DNA from: Watersipora subatra
Taxonomy: Eukaryota > Bryozoa > Gymnolaemata > Cheilostomatida > Watersiporidae
NCBI RefSeq assembly: GCF_963576615.1
Contig: NC_088711.1
Coordinates: 64,141,248 to 64,205,247, forward strand
DNA length: 64,000 bases
Direction of reading: 5' to 3'
The stretch's first letter is position 1, and each line of letters begins with the position of its first letter. Position numbers and translations under genes: made by a program. The notes beneath the pieces were generated by a model that saw only the letters and a program-made list of their open reading frames with translations, did not search any database and was not told where the DNA came from. Shown piece after piece: positions 1 to 12,195 of the stretch.

Positions 1-1758
1 TCTGATGTCTCCAACTGGTTTTTCTTTTTTATTCTATCTCAGTGTTTGCCGAATGGTAAATATTTGCACATATATGAGTGAAAGTAACAGCCTGATAGTT
101 GCTTAACATTCTCTCCCTTTCCTAACTTGGTATATCCATCGACCAGTAAATGCCCACACCTTCTTTCCGAGCCATGGAAAATATGCTGCCACTTTACTTT
201 TAATGTTCTTTCCATGTGCGCTATCCATTCGGTAGCAAGCTACTCGTGTTTGCTGTTTTTTTCAATTTTAAAGTCTGTGCATTTTCTTGTTCTAACATAA
301 GCACCAGTTGGCATCTCTCAGATTTTTCAGTTACATATCTCTCATATCAACCTCTTAGCAGCTTTTTGCTGCTTCCGCTGCATTGCCGTAGTATTCTGAT
401 TTGATTGTCGCAAAATCTTTTTCCTAGTGTCTGATAATTAACATAAACAGTCCTCCTTTAATATTATTTTGGACTTGGTGATACAAGTCTGTTTTTTGCC
501 GTACAAAAACTGTGTTTTTTGGTCTTTCAGTTGAAGCAGTTTTTGTATTGCAAGCCCTGGCATATGATCCAAGATTTGAATACATGGGTAGAAGTCTATA
601 ACTCCCAGATTTTAGGACTCAGAAACTGCATTACATTATATTGTAAAATATCTCAACCTGCCTTGCTCTGTGTAGATCCAGTGACTGAACGCTGAACTTC
701 GAAAAATGCTGTGATATTTATTCTGTCTTTACTAATTACAGAAGGTAAACATAAGTCAGGACATCATTGGCTAAAAGAATTGTGGCGTGCGAAAAATTAC
801 ATCATGTTGTGAAAAATCCTGCGCAAAAACTATGAATATTAAAATTGCAAAAATAGTTATTTTTGCGGTTGTGTCTGGTATCAAATTGTCATTTCTGGCT
901 TGCCATTTTTCGCTTTGGTCTGGTCTTGGTTCAGACGCTTAGTAGAGGTAGTCCCTGGGCACGGTCTCAGGTGTGTATTTTGCTAGCTATCCTTTATTTA
1001 CTAGATTTCGTCTCTCCTTACCCTTGGTCTGGTAGCTCAAGTGTTTAGAGGGACGGGTCTTGTAACTGCATATGAGATAGTGGAATTGCAGGTCATGGTA
1101 GTGTTGGCTCTCACGAAATTGCAGCATGTATAATTTCCTAGCCATGAGAATGATCCTTTAGGTTTTTATAAGTCGAGGCTTTTCTGGATGTAATTAATTG
1201 CAGCTTCTTGTTTCAGAGGTGTACTGCTTTCTTTTTCAAAAGCTTATGTTCAAACGTCAGCGTACCTCAAAGCTGACGAGATTGGCAGTAAATGCTCTCT
1301 TTTCCAAGAGCATGCTTATAATATGATTTCGATGTCAGGGCTAAAGTTTCCTCACCGCTACGGTGATAAACACTAAGCCTCATTATCACATTAGAAAACA
1401 CTGGGTAGCTGTAGGAAGACTGAAAAAAAAGGTTAGTACTTTGATAGTTTTGGTTATCCACCATAAACCTACCCAAAATAGGAGATGTTTTGGAGAACTG
1501 TATCTACTGTAAATACTATGAAGTCAATTTACAATCGCCTCTCAGTACAGTACGCGATGAATAGGTAATATTTTTTATCACACATATGGCAAGAGGATTT
1601 ACATTACAACCTATAGCTCATATTTTAAATAACAAAAACAAGTTGTATGGGAATGATGCTATAATATTCAACTATATCAGAAACAAATTTTGAGATTTAG
1701 CGAATGCTAATACCAAATTTTTAAAGATTATCGACTTCCTTTTTTGTGTTATCACAAA
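1..1758. other. Non-coding, no feature recognised
   Basis: AT-rich sequence with short open frames only. None shows a recognisable domain, splice structure or repeat. I see nothing I can name here. Confidence 0.5.
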
Positions 1759-1890
1759 TAAGTTCAGTTCGACGTGATCTGTTTCTTTTTGAATAACTAA
1801 TACTCCTAGCATTTTTTATTTAATATTTTTATTTTGCTATAAATATGTTTTACTATGTATAAATATAGGGAGTTAATCATCGACGTCATT
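1759..1890 (+). repeat. Dispersed ~130-bp repeat, copy 1
   Basis: The stretch runs from AAGTTCAGTTCGACGTGATC to AGTTAATCATCGACGTCATT. It closely matches two head-to-tail copies near 3.84-4.10 kb, so it is a dispersed repeat. It has no coding capacity and its family is unknown. Confidence 0.7.
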
Positions 1891-3832
1891 CTGTAAAGTT
1901 CTTCCCAAAAATATGGGAGACCTTTATGTGTGTTTGGTTTGACCTGGTTTTAGGAATTGCCTGCTCTGATCACTTGTGATATTTAATTAAAAGAGGTAAT
2001 TAAGAAGGCTATTTTACATGCACTAATCAGAGTTATTTATTTAATCCAAATGTTAATAATCACATGGTTAATACCACTAAAAATTAACAATAGCTGACAC
2101 AAAATAAAACAAAAGTACAGTAAAAGGATACCTGAACTTAGGTGAGGTAGTCGTATGTAAGAGTAAAATAGCAAAGAAGAAATATAGAGTAGATACTGCT
2201 CCGGAGCTCCATAAACTAATGACACGAAAGAACAACAGACTGCAGAGGGTAGAAGCTATAAAATGTAAAACCAAAACCAATTAAGCTTTAATATCTATGA
2301 AATAACTTTATGGTCAAGTCAGACCAATAACTCGGAAAACGGATAGAAAAAATGGGTAGAGTTAATTTACTTTGGTTAAATAATTTTGACATAGTCATGC
2401 AACCCTAGGTAGAATATGTAAATGTTCGTGAGAATTCTTGATGTCCAGGTGTGTCTTCTTATTAAATGTCTTTCTGTTGGTAGAGGGTGTGTCATTGTGT
2501 GTGTTCTTCTTTAATATATGTGGGTAAATGTTATGATGGATGTCATGATGGAATGAAATGGAATTAGTTTTGACCGTGAGAACCTCAGACCGTGAGAACC
2601 TCACATCTCCCCCCATCCGCCAGTCGAACGGCACGGGAGATGACTTCTTAAAAGTTCAGTTCATTTTATCTTGGATATATATACATATATACATACATGT
2701 AGATGTGGTGAGCCGACGATTGTGTGTGATATAATGTCTCTCGCGTTTTTCTCAGGGGTGGTAACAAGGGCTGGATTGTTAATCGTTGAAGACTCGGTTG
2801 TATGACTCCCAATTCGCTCGCAATCACCAACTCCACCCGGGCCTGTTATCCCTCCTCTAGAGGAAAGTATATGGCTGAAACAGCAAGAACACAAACTACA
2901 GAAACAAAAAATTATCAATCGAGAATTAGACGTGAAAGCTATATGTAAAAAAAAAGAAAGAGTAAAAAAAATAAAAAGTAAAAAGCAAAAGAAAAGTTAT
3001 AAAACCAAATAGAGATAAATGGAATTCCTTCTAACTCAAAGTCTAACCACAAATATTACCCATGACATCCGCAAAGGTCCACAGTCCGGCTGATAGTGGA
3101 CTTATTTCAAATAAAAGGGGTTATTAGCAAAAGTCAGTCAAAATGTGGCTGTGTTTCTCCAACGATTATGGTATAGTACACTCACCTTGAAAAAGAAATT
3201 TGTCATTCTACAGTCTTTGTTAATCCTCCTGTTCTCCTCAATGTGCTGCATGGCTGTCTGTCTAAACGCTATGGTTGTCGTGGGTCGTTGTCGCCAGTTG
3301 GCGTTGGCTATGGTCATCGCAGGTAGTCGGTAGCTTCTTAGTCTTCTCTGCCTATCAGCAACAAAAATAAACTGCAGCAGCACCACGTTTCTCAGGGCAA
3401 CGGGGTCTACGCCAAAAGCATCCAAAGCATCTCTGCTTTTGTATTGGGCATGGTGGTTGATCTGGTTGCTATTGCTAACATTTTACTGGCATGGGACATT
3501 TTCTACTCACTCATTTGGAGGAAGGCGGGTCAGAGACAGTTGTTCTCATGACCCAGAGGCCTTCCTTGGTGGTAGATCAGGTCTTTTAAGGGCATTGTAT
3601 GGAAGATGTAGTGTTGGAAAAAGGCCATCTCTGCTTTCGTGCCTGGACACTTCTCCTCTGGTCAGCTGGGGGGGGGGTAGAACCTGTAACCTAAATTATG
3701 ATTATTTAATTCACATGGCCCAAGCCTGGCCTCTTCTTCCGAAAGGAGCTCATGTGTAAATATATGTACAAGTGTACTTAGCAAAGGGCCACGGGAGGGT
3801 TGTGCTTCCAGAAGTAACAAAACAGTAACAAA
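1891..3832. other. Non-coding, no feature recognised
   Basis: No convincing gene. Small open frames on both strands (for example 2395-2634 minus, 3138-3425 minus, 3439-3759 plus) have no recognised domain and skewed composition. A GC-richer patch at about 2,750-2,860 and 3,240-3,740 might be old transposon sequence, but I cannot assign it. Confidence 0.45.
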
Positions 3833-4097
3833 CAAAACGAGTTCAGTTTTGACTTGATCTGTTCCTTTTTGAATAACTGTTCAGCATTTTTTTATTTAAT
3901 ATTTGTGCTTTAAATGTGTTTTACTAAACATAAATATAGGGAGTTAATCATCAACGTCATTCAAACAAAATGAGTTCAGTTTTGACTTGATCTGGTTCTT
4001 TTTGAATAACTCCTCAGCATTTTATTATTTAATATTTTTGCTTTAAATGTGTTTTACTAGCATAAATATATGGATTTAATCATCAATATCATTCAAA
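3833..4097 (+). repeat. Two tandem copies of the ~130-bp dispersed repeat
   Basis: Two head-to-tail copies, about 3833-3966 and 3967-4097. Each begins AACAAAAYGAGTTCAGTTTTGACTTG (ambiguous base at one site) and ends near a TCAT-TCAAAC motif. Both match the single copy at 1759-1890. Confidence 0.75.
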
Positions 4098-4232
4098 CAT
4101 CTCATTTATAGTATAGAAAAGTATATAAGGCTTACCTGATGAAAGTAAGCCCTGATGCTTATCAATATATCACTTTTTACCCAAGATATTAGGAGATCCT
4201 GTTGCTACTTTTGCATTTTGCCATTTGCAGAT

Positions 4233-4563
4233 TACACAATTGTCATGTACACCTGAGCTGCGATATTTGCTAGTGAATCTAGGTAGGTTTACACAATCAT
4301 CAGGTATGTCTGAGCTGCATTATTTGCTGGTTAATCTTGGTAGGTTTACACAATTGTCAGGTATGCCTGAGCTGCGATATTAGCTAGTGAACCTTGCTAG
4401 GTTCACACAATCGTCAGGTATGCCTGAGCTACGATATTAGCTAGTGAACCTTGGTAGGTTACCAAGGTTCACTAGCTAATATCGTTGTGTGAACCTTGGT
4501 AGGTTCACACAACTGTCAGGTATGTCTGACCCGCAATATTTGCTGGTAAATCTAGGTAAGTTT
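4233..4563. repeat. 57-bp tandem array with an inverted unit
   Basis: About five imperfect copies of a 57-bp unit containing CACAATCATCAGGTATG, TGAGCTGCGATATT and AGGTTTA. One junction is inverted and creates a perfect palindrome at 4432-4484, listed separately. Non-coding. Confidence 0.8.
4432..4484. repeat. Perfect 25-bp inverted repeat, 3-nt loop
   Basis: The 25-nt arm 4432-4456 (starts CGATATTAGCTAG, ends CCTTGGTA) is exactly complementary to 4460-4484, separated by GGT. It lies inside the 57-bp array and is best explained by inversion of part of one repeat unit. Confidence 0.9.
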
Positions 4564-4664
4564 AGCAACTACAAAACTGCAAAACTACACAAGAGAATGA
4601 CAGGACCTTAGGAACTGGCCGATGTTTTTCAAATGTGTCTTGTGGTGCTTCTCTGAGTCCTCTC

Positions 4665-4946
4665 ATTTTCTGAAGAATTCAGTTTTATTGATGGGTCAAA
4701 GTAGTCTTCCCTGACTAGTGGTCCAACATGCTTTTTCAGCGTGTTGAGGTTCACTCTCATGGGTTTGTTGTCAGGCTCATTAAAGAGTTGAATTTTTGCT
4801 GTAGTCTCATTGCAATTTTTGAGTATGTAGGCGTTTTTTCACCTTTTGGTCATCTTGGAAGACTGGTTGCCGTATCCTCCCTTGTCAAGGTAGATTATGT
4901 AGTCACCTACTTGTAGTGTGTTGGCTGTATGTAGCCTTTTCGTCAT
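4665..4946 (-). pseudogene. Ty3/gypsy integrase C-terminal remnant
   Basis: Read on the minus strand, this gives a near-continuous frame beginning MTKRLHTANTLQVGDYIIYL and continuing to NLNTLKKHVG, with one in-frame stop after about 34 codons. The layout (a VGD-Y-x-YL strand, then a strand-rich segment, then a V-x-x-x-LKK-H motif) is that of the SH3-like C-terminal domain of gypsy-type integrases. No catalytic core is found upstream on this strand. It is likely an old pol fragment; the family assignment is moderate because the piece is short. Confidence 0.5.
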
Positions 4947-5157
4947 AGCAATTTTTCTAAGTCACATGACAAAAGTATTACTACAGACTCACCTGATGAT
5001 AATGAAGCTGACAAGACGAGGGAAGAAGACTGTAAAACTTCAGTCACCCCAAATCATAGGAACGTAAGATCCAGGGAGCCACTTCTGAAAAAGAAAGTGA
5101 ATCCCACATACAATCTGATAATGAAACTGACAATTCACAGACACAAATAAAATTCCT

Positions 5158-5390
5158 GAGGATGACAACTCTACACTCGAACAAGTTGAAAAGCCTAATC
5201 AACAAGGCGAACGAGAGAGAAATGGTAGCTTCGAATTTCGGAGAAAACCGAAGCCCAAGCAGAAAAAATATTTCAATACTACGGATAGTTCTTTTTTCAC
5301 TCACCCAATTTAAAGGATGACGACCACACACCCACCAAAACACTGAACTACACGAACACAGGAAGAAGACGTAAGTTAAAATGAAAAAAC
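5158..5390 (+). repeat. Dispersed repeat, copy A (possible retroelement tail)
   Basis: The stretch from GGATGACAACTCTACACTCG to GAAGAAGACGTAAGTT is closely similar to 7527-7745. The + frame is charged (runs of E, K, Q, N, R) and could be the tail of a decayed polyprotein, but no domain is recognisable. Confidence 0.6.
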
Positions 5391-5399
5391 TCAACATTC

Positions 5400-7380
5400 A
5401 TTTTTTACAATAACAGTATAACTAAATCAAAATAACGATAACTGCAACAAACGCCAACAAACGCCAACAAACTCTTGAGGATCTTACCTAAGTGATCAGA
5501 CCCTAGAACACCAAATAAGCATACACCAGTAAGCCTATGTTATGAAATCACATACCGATGGAACTACCAAAACTAAAGAAAAATTGAGAAACGCCCATTA
5601 ACCGATAACGGTAGGCAAGTGGGACGTTGTCTCAAAAGTGTCGCGAAAGTATGTTTCCAGCTCCGAGAGATGATAATAAACTCGGATAAAGAAGATCAAC
5701 ATGACACGCCTGAAGTTTTCATTTTTGTTACGACTTTCTATTTTTCAGGAAAAGGCAGGCTATCAATAAAACAGACGTTTTAGAATTTTCTTTTTGTAGG
5801 TAGCCTTTAAAAATGTCTCTTTTAATTCCGAGCCGATCATACTCTAACATGTTTTTCTGTAATTTTAGATTTCCCAGAGGCACGCCACATTTAATTGCAA
5901 TGTTATATGAAGTTTCTATTTCAAGATTTTAATCCACCTACAAACATCAACACTACCAATCACAGCTTACCACCACCTACCCGTACAACCGATCACCCAT
6001 ACGCACCGACAAATGGTAGGACCCATTCACTTTACCAAGGGAGGCGCAATACAAATCGTATGACATTAACACACCACCTCTAAACTGACAGCAGACAATT
6101 GCCTAAACTGCATGGCTAACTAGCCACCATGTCCTTACACTGCATTTCATCAATGTCTCATTGTTGCTGTTTAAAACTCACCAAATTTTTTTTATTATAG
6201 TGTTCGACTTGTTTTACAAAATATTGTAATTTTAAATTTAAACCTTTGCTAAAGTTCTATGCTATTTTATTCCCTTTACACTCTTACACTAGCCCAGCCT
6301 TACCGTACACCATCGACACCGATATAAGGACATATCGTTCTTAAACAGCGGAGGAAAATGTTGTATGGAAAAACAAGCGAATCCAGATGCCAACAGGATA
6401 CACCCCTTACATAACCAGAGATGTACGCAATATTCGTCTAACAGAACGATTGGTACCATAAGGAAAAGATAGTTATATACATATCTACCATCAGATTAGA
6501 ACCTCTGTATGGAAGTAATTGACATGCCAAAATTAGCCAGGGGCCACTGAAGACACTTACACGTATTGGATACTGCCCCTACATGATGACAGTAACAAGA
6601 ACTTATAATCCCCCTCCCTAATCCGTTGTTTTTCTTTTGGCGCACACAAGCACCAGCCTTCCTTGCAGAAAGCAAAACATCCCATCACGGCATCACCTTC
6701 TATTCGACCCGCATCTAACAGATGACATCCCAGAGACAGTGTCCACTCACATACTAAACCGCCACCTACATCTAGATATCAGCTTAAATACCCAGACATG
6801 TGCTCACAGGCCATGAGAGACACATATAAAAGAGGACAGTTACAATTGTTCAACCTTTTTTGCATTAGCCTTATCATAGACATAGAGGCAGACATCATAG
6901 AATATCAACATATCATAGACAATCATAGACATCATAGAGGCAGCTGTTTAGTGTAAGGGTATACTTATTACTTGAGTTTGTACTATTGTTATTATTCTAT
7001 TCATTCCAAAATTGTGTTAATTGTGTAATTAATGTGTTGGTTTTAAGAATAAAATACGTCTTTGATACCAAACACTATCTTGGGATTGGTGTAGCTAAGG
7101 TTGCATTAAGATCTATACTGAACCTCACAGACTAAGCCTGTAACACTTAACCGTCTCAGTAAGATTAATATACCACAGAAATAATTAATCATTCATTCAT
7201 AACATAGTCAGGTGTGCAGGAATAATCAATCATTGGCGTTTTATAGTTGTCAGCGTGTAAGAGATTTCATTGAATTAACCACACAACAGCTGGAAAAAGA
7301 CATGTACACTATCTAATCCTTCACTCAACATAATGTAGAATAGAGCAGTATAAATTAGTCTGACTTCAGCTTTAGGTATG
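5400..7380. other. Non-coding; weak LTR-like stretch near 6.8-7.15 kb
   Basis: No gene recognised. A TATAAAA-type motif at about 6,824-6,830, an AATAAA at about 7,048 and a TGTAACACTT near 7,140 resemble the promoter and polyadenylation layout of an LTR. I could not find a partner LTR or a target duplication, so this remains a suggestion. Confidence 0.35.
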
Positions 7381-7520
7381 TAAATTTCAATATCTATATA
7401 TATGCAAATTTATGTTTGCATATATATGTATATATGCATATATATTATATGTATATATGCATATATATTATATATATATATATGCAAATCTAGATATATG
7501 CAAATATACATATATAATGA
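7381..7520. repeat. TATATGCATA-rich microsatellite
   Basis: Alternating A/T with repeated TATATGCA or TATGCAAA motifs across about 140 bp. Low complexity; the open frame over it is an artefact. Confidence 0.8.
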
Positions 7521-7526
7521 ATTCGC

Positions 7527-7745
7527 TGATGGGGGCAACCCTACACATGAACAAGTTAACAAGCTTAAGCAATAAGTTGAACAAGGGAGAAATATTAGGT
7601 TCGAACTTTGGAGAACTTTGGAAGTTTAAACAGAAAGAAGATTTTCAATACTATGGATACTTTTCCATTTTCACTCACCTAAATTCAAAGGATGATGACC
7701 ACACACAATAGAACACTAGACTAGACTAACACAGGAAAAATACCT
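7527..7745 (+). repeat. Dispersed repeat, copy B
   Basis: Second copy of the sequence at 5158-5390, in the same orientation, from about GGGGGCAACCCTACACATG to ACACAGGAAAAATACC. The two copies differ by substitutions and small indels, so they are old. Confidence 0.6.
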
Positions 7746-7857
7746 AATTTATAATGGAAAACTTGTTTGTGGCCATCTGACCATGTCTCAAATAACTTGT
7801 TAATGTGGGGGCTGTCATTAAGGCGGGCCCTTCCTTGTAAGAAATTCTTCCAAATAT

Positions 7858-7930
7858 ATGTTTATATATATATACATATATAGATATATATATATAGATT
7901 TATAATAGATATATAAATATATATAAATAC
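7858..7930. repeat. (TA)n-rich microsatellite
   Basis: Low-complexity TATATA and TAGATA sequence of about 70 bp. Non-coding. Confidence 0.75.
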
Positions 7931-8278
7931 AGTGAGCTTGTGAAACTAAAATCAGAGTGCTCAATGCATAAAGCAGAGCTGAAACTAAAATATTACAGGA
8001 AAAACATGTGTCTGAGTTCAAATCAATTTATTACTAAATAGTTTCATGCCTCTGCGAGGCAACTATCAGATAAAATGACTTTGCTCAATAAAAGCTGTAA
8101 ATATACACAGGGTGTGGTCACAAGCATACAGATTAAAACTAAAGCTGAATCAGGCAGATAAGTTGGTAAGAGCTAAGCGTGTATTTGACCGCGTGTCTAC
8201 ATGTAGAGACAAGTTCTTTTCGCTTATTTAGAGACGACATGTCAGGCTTGCAGAATATGAAAAACTTCTCCCATATAC

Positions 8279-8690
8279 ATACAGTCATGTGCAGAAGTTT
8301 GGAGCCATCCCTAAAATATTTACATCTGTTTACATTTACATCTTCCTACGGTAGATGGTTGCCCTTTAATATTGCTTGTGTCCTGCCAGTCTCTGATCGG
8401 TCCATTGCTAGACTTTTTGCAGTCTATCAAGGAAATAAGCACTGGAGTTCTGTCTTCTCCACAAGCCTTCTTTTTGGGTGATCAGAGAGTGGTTTTTCTT
8501 CAGTACTATCAGTCTCGTAGAATCTTTGAATGACACCAGACACTTTTTTTAACAACCAACTCTTTTGGCAATTTCTCGCATAGAAACTCCATGTTTATGA
8601 AGGCAAATAATGGTTGCTCGCTGTTCTGCGGTAGTTTTTATAGTGAGGATGGTACTAATTAAAATATTGTACAACGAATGCACAGAACAG
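8279..8690 (-). mobile_element. Tc1/mariner-like fragment, degenerate
   Basis: The left edge, TACAGTCATGTGCAGAAGTT, looks like a Tc1-type terminal repeat. On the minus strand, around 8,550-8,620, broken frames read like the first helix-turn-helix of a Tc1-like transposase (I-C-L-H-K-H-G-V-S-M-R-E-I-A-K-R-V-G). Stops and frameshifts follow at once and no DDE core is seen. It is an inactive remnant; the superfamily is supported mainly by the HTH and the terminus. Confidence 0.6.
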
Positions 8691-8882
8691 TAAAAATTCT
8701 TACTTTAATATCCTTAGGTACACAAAATATGCAAAAGTTCCAAGATTTTGAAACAATGGCTTCAAGAAATTGAATTATGATAATTACTTTTACTCGCTTC
8801 CTATTATTATTAAATACTAAACTTATTTGAGTGAGAGTGTCATGTCCTTTAGGAAATTACACAAGTGAAGTAAATTGTCTAA

Positions 8883-9209
8883 TTATGTTTTAACCATCAT
8901 GTAGAGGAGACTGTGAGGATTAAAATTATACTTTGTTTTGTTTAGTTCAGTTCTCAGCTTTCTCGCCTCGTTTCGAAAGGATGCAGTATGATTGTTGTAT
9001 CGGGTCTTAAACTGACCTTCTGTTAGTCCTACATAAGTTTTATCAGTATTTACTGCTGTTACTGTGGCTTGATATATGCAAGATGATGTTAGGCATTTCT
9101 CATTGAGTGGGCAGTTAGCTTTGACTCTGCAGTTGCACTGTCTGATGTGATGGTCGTTGTTGTTAATTGACAATAGTCGGGAGTTGTGTGCATTTATAAT
9201 AGAATTCAT
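8883..9209 (-). pseudogene. Penelope-like element, GIY-YIG endonuclease fragment
   Basis: A 108-codon frame with a cysteine cluster (C-x-C-x5-C-x5-C-L-T), then I-Y-Q-A-T-V and T-Y-V-G-L-T, then an R-Y-x-x-H motif. This is the C-terminal GIY-YIG endonuclease arrangement of Penelope-type retroelements, which lies after the reverse transcriptase. No reverse transcriptase is found next to it, and the usual continuation after the E-L motif is lost. A truncated, inactive copy. The alternative, a non-LTR element with a GIY-YIG module, is less likely. Confidence 0.7.
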
Positions 9210-9263
9210 TTATGTGTGCACACATAATTGAAGAACAATACGATCCTACACAATTTTTAGTAC

Positions 9264-9720
9264 GTGAGCGTTATAAATTCTGGAGTAGGCCTACTAAGGA
9301 AAAGAGAACCTAGAAAAACTATTCATGAATTAGCGAATATAAATAGACAGAAAGCGATTACTTGTGACTTTCCTAATATTAATGATCCATTAGATGAAGC
9401 TATGAGAACAGGGTTTGCCTGCTCAGTAAATAATGAAGCAGTTCTCAAAGCACTGTTCAAAGTAAAAAAAACAGCTATCTTTTAAAAGAGCTTTTGAAAT
9501 TGCAACAGAAACAGAAGATGCAGCCAAGAGAACTAAAGACACTGTATATGGAGAACAACAGGGAATCAACAAGGTACAACCAGATCATAGTACTAAGACA
9601 CCAACAGGAACTTCAAACTACAAAGAAACAAGACAGGCAACTTTCAGTTGCTACAGATGCAATAAACTACCCATACTGCTAAGGAATGTCCTTAAAGATC
9701 TGCGACATGTAACTTTTGCC
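9264..9720 (+). pseudogene. Decayed Ty3/gypsy gag with zinc knuckle
   Basis: Broken + strand frames continue one another: an N-terminal piece (9264-9485) with D-P-L-D-E-A-M-R-T-G-F, then, after a frame change at about 9,483, A-F-E-I-A-T-E-T-E-D-A-A-K-R-T. Near 9,650 is C-Y-R-C-N-K-L-P, with the H-T-A-K-E-C-P half of the CCHC motif displaced by a frameshift. This is typical of a gypsy Gag C-terminus. A matching pol remnant follows at 10.2-10.9 kb on the same strand. Confidence 0.6.
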
Positions 9721-10239
9721 AGAAATTAGGACTTCTAGAAGTTGCCTGCCAAAAAAAGCAACTACTAATAAAAAGCCTATAGCACAAAAATCTACACCAA
9801 AACAACAGCTTAAGACTGTCCGAAGAATACTTACGGAAAGCTTCAAAAGAATATTGAAATAGAAGAACAGATCATAGAGATGGAGTTAGATATAGGAGAT
9901 TTATTACTGAGGAAGTCTGATGTAAATTTAAAAAACCTGTACTCTCTACAACTAAAAACTACGAATCTGCTTCAAAACATCCGATTAAAGTAATTGGACA
10001 GTGTCAGCTGAATACTAAAACCGTAAAGGGAAATCATATTGCTTTGAACTTTGTAGTTAGCTGGGTTCCAAATCTCAATCTTATAGGAAGAGGAGCAATC
10101 AAACTATTAGGAATATCAATAGAAAATCTGCTCATCCAACAAACTACTACGAATTGTAAAGTATTAGACCAGGAAACAGCTGACAAAAGACTATAGCAAT
10201 CTTGCAAGCAACTCTGCAATGAGTCTCCTGATCTATTTA

Positions 10240-10915
10240 ACAACGGTTTAGACTGTCTAAAAGATTACGAGCTAGAAATAAAATTTAAAACAGATGCAAA
10301 ACCAGTGTTTCACAAACTCCGGCCTGTTCCATTTGCTATTCAAGATTAATTAAATCTAGACTACAAAACTGGAATTCAAAAAGGAATTTGGAAGCCAGTA
10401 CAGTTTAATCAATATGGTACGCCTGTAGTTCCGGTCGAGAAAGCACATTTTTCTAACAGTCATCAAAGATCAATCAGAGTATGTGGAGACTACTCACAAA
10501 CAGTCAATCCACAATTAGAGACTCACTGACAGCCTACACCTTTATCCGAAGATCTGATGAACAAGTTAGGAAGAAGGCACGGATACACTAAAATTGATCT
10601 AGCTGATGCACACAACCAAATCCCACCATGACCAAACAGTCAGAAAAAGCTTGCTCTTACCAATCAAAAAGGAGTACTACTACTGTAACAGAGGAGACTT
10701 CTGTCTGGAAACTGTTCAACACCTGGATATTTCCAGGAAATAATGGAACAAATGACAGCTGATCTACTAGACATAGCCGTATATTTAGATGATATACTGG
10801 TTAGTGGTACTGATGCTACAAGTCATTTACATAATTTGCGACAATTACTTACAAGACTGAATGAGAAAGGTTTACGATGTCATAAAGTGATTATTATTGT
10901 TACAGTGATTATGGA
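10240..10915 (+). pseudogene. Decayed Ty3/gypsy reverse transcriptase
   Basis: Fragments in order: K-P-V-F-H-K-L-R-P-V-P (start of the RT finger region), a Y-G-T-P-V-V-P-V motif, R-V-C-G-D-Y, Y-T-K-I-D-L-A-D-A-H, and the catalytic Y-L-D-D-I-L-V-S-G at about 10,782-10,806. Several stops and frameshifts interrupt it (for example the stop at about 10,629). It belongs with the gag remnant just upstream. No RNase H or integrase is recognised after 10.92 kb. Confidence 0.75.
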
Positions 10916-11149
10916 CCAGATAGTCTACTCAGATCATCCAGAAGGAGACAGCGCACACAATTCTATTTGTAATGTTTCATCTGTTCATTTTTACCTCCAG
11001 ACTAGTGAGGAGGTGATAAATTGCTATGATAGAAAAACTTAGGTCAAGCTAACTTCGCACTAGATATCTCATAAAACTTATGCTTTGTTTAGCTATATTT
11101 ATTAAACGGCCATAGCTAGTGGTTATATAAACTAGGTTTTGAAGGCAAC

Positions 11150-11335
11150 AGTTCATTACATACTATGGGAGTGAATAAACCACATTTGTTATAGCTTGGG
11201 TTATTATTCATACAGGTAACTATTATTACTGTTATACTTTAATTGTTGTATCTACATGTTAATTCATTACATACTATGAAACTGAACAAACCACATTTGT
11301 TATAGCATGTGTTATTATTTATAGAAAAAATAACA
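11150..11335. repeat. ~110-bp tandem duplication, possible LTR remnant
   Basis: TTCATTACATACTATG through CACATTTGTTATAGC occurs twice, about 110 bp apart (near 11,153 and 11,263). GTTATATAAAC and GAATAAA motifs lie beside the first copy. It could be the 3' LTR of the gypsy remnant upstream, but no matching 5' LTR was found. Confidence 0.45.
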
Positions 11336-11532
11336 GTGTGCTTATTACATACGTCAAAATACTCAAGACACCAAAATGCTAATCGGCAAAAATATTTTCA
11401 CAATGCCTAAAAGAGCCTTGATGACCGATTTCTCTCAGTTCAGCAGTGTGTAAAACGGTAAAAATTTTCCTTTAAAGTTAGCAGCAAAATTGGAGTTCTA
11501 ATCACTTCACACAGAAGGTCAGACATCTTCCC

Positions 11533-11537
11533 TAAAC
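11533..11537. other. Target-site duplication TAAAC (left)
   Basis: TAAAC directly precedes the left LTR at 11538. The same five bases directly follow the right LTR at 16668-16672. This is the 5-bp duplication expected for gypsy integration. Confidence 0.8.
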
Positions 11538-11752
11538 TATGAAGCTATATGATCTTACTTGATTATCCATAAGCCAGTTGCTCCTCTTCCGTGAGCCGTG
11601 CCCAGAATAATCCCGCTCTTGTCGTAGCCTCCGGTCCTTCCTTTTCTCCAGTCGATCTTCTACCAGAAACCTCCCCGTCTTTCTTTTGTCCTTGATCTCC
11701 GCCCGTGATGTCGTGAATACAGATTGTAATTCCTGTTCAGTATTCCCTTACA
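11538..11752 (-). repeat. 3' LTR of minus-strand gypsy element
   Basis: A 215-bp sequence matching 16447-16667 with many substitutions and small indels. It starts TATGAAGCTATATGATC and ends CCCTTACA on the + strand, so the element-sense LTR reads TGTAAG...CATA. A purine run (element sense CTTGAGGGGAAGG, 11753-11765) lies just inside it and fits a polypurine tract. Confidence 0.85.
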
Positions 11753-12195
11753 CCTTCCCCTCAAGATTTATGCAAATCTTTAAAGACTTCGCCACATCAT
11801 GGAGAAAAACAAAACTCGAAATTAGTAGAATAACAATGTTAACCCCATAAAAGTCAGTGAGCATTGAGACAGACTATATTTACAAAACAAAGAATACCCC
11901 ATTACAGGTTGAGTTTATCTGGAGGTTTTACAACTCTCCCGGCCCCTGTCTGATGGGTCTGTACACTCTGACGATGAGTATTAGAGGAGACGAGTGCTGG
12001 CTAAGAGTGAAGGCTGAGACCGGTTGATCCCTTACCCTCTTTGCACTTTTTAGTGGGAGCCGCAGTCGATGCCTGCAGAGAACAACCGCTTTTCAAGGGA
12101 GGTGACCACTTAACGGTCCTATTCACTAAAGGAGTCTGAAACTGCAGAGGTGCGGAAGCAGGTACATCCGGCACAGGCAACTGCCGAGGTCCGGT

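Noticed and set aside
3439-3759. 106-codon + strand frame with a hydrophobic N-terminus
   Set aside because: No domain, no exon borders, and a G run inside. Probably chance in old repeat sequence.
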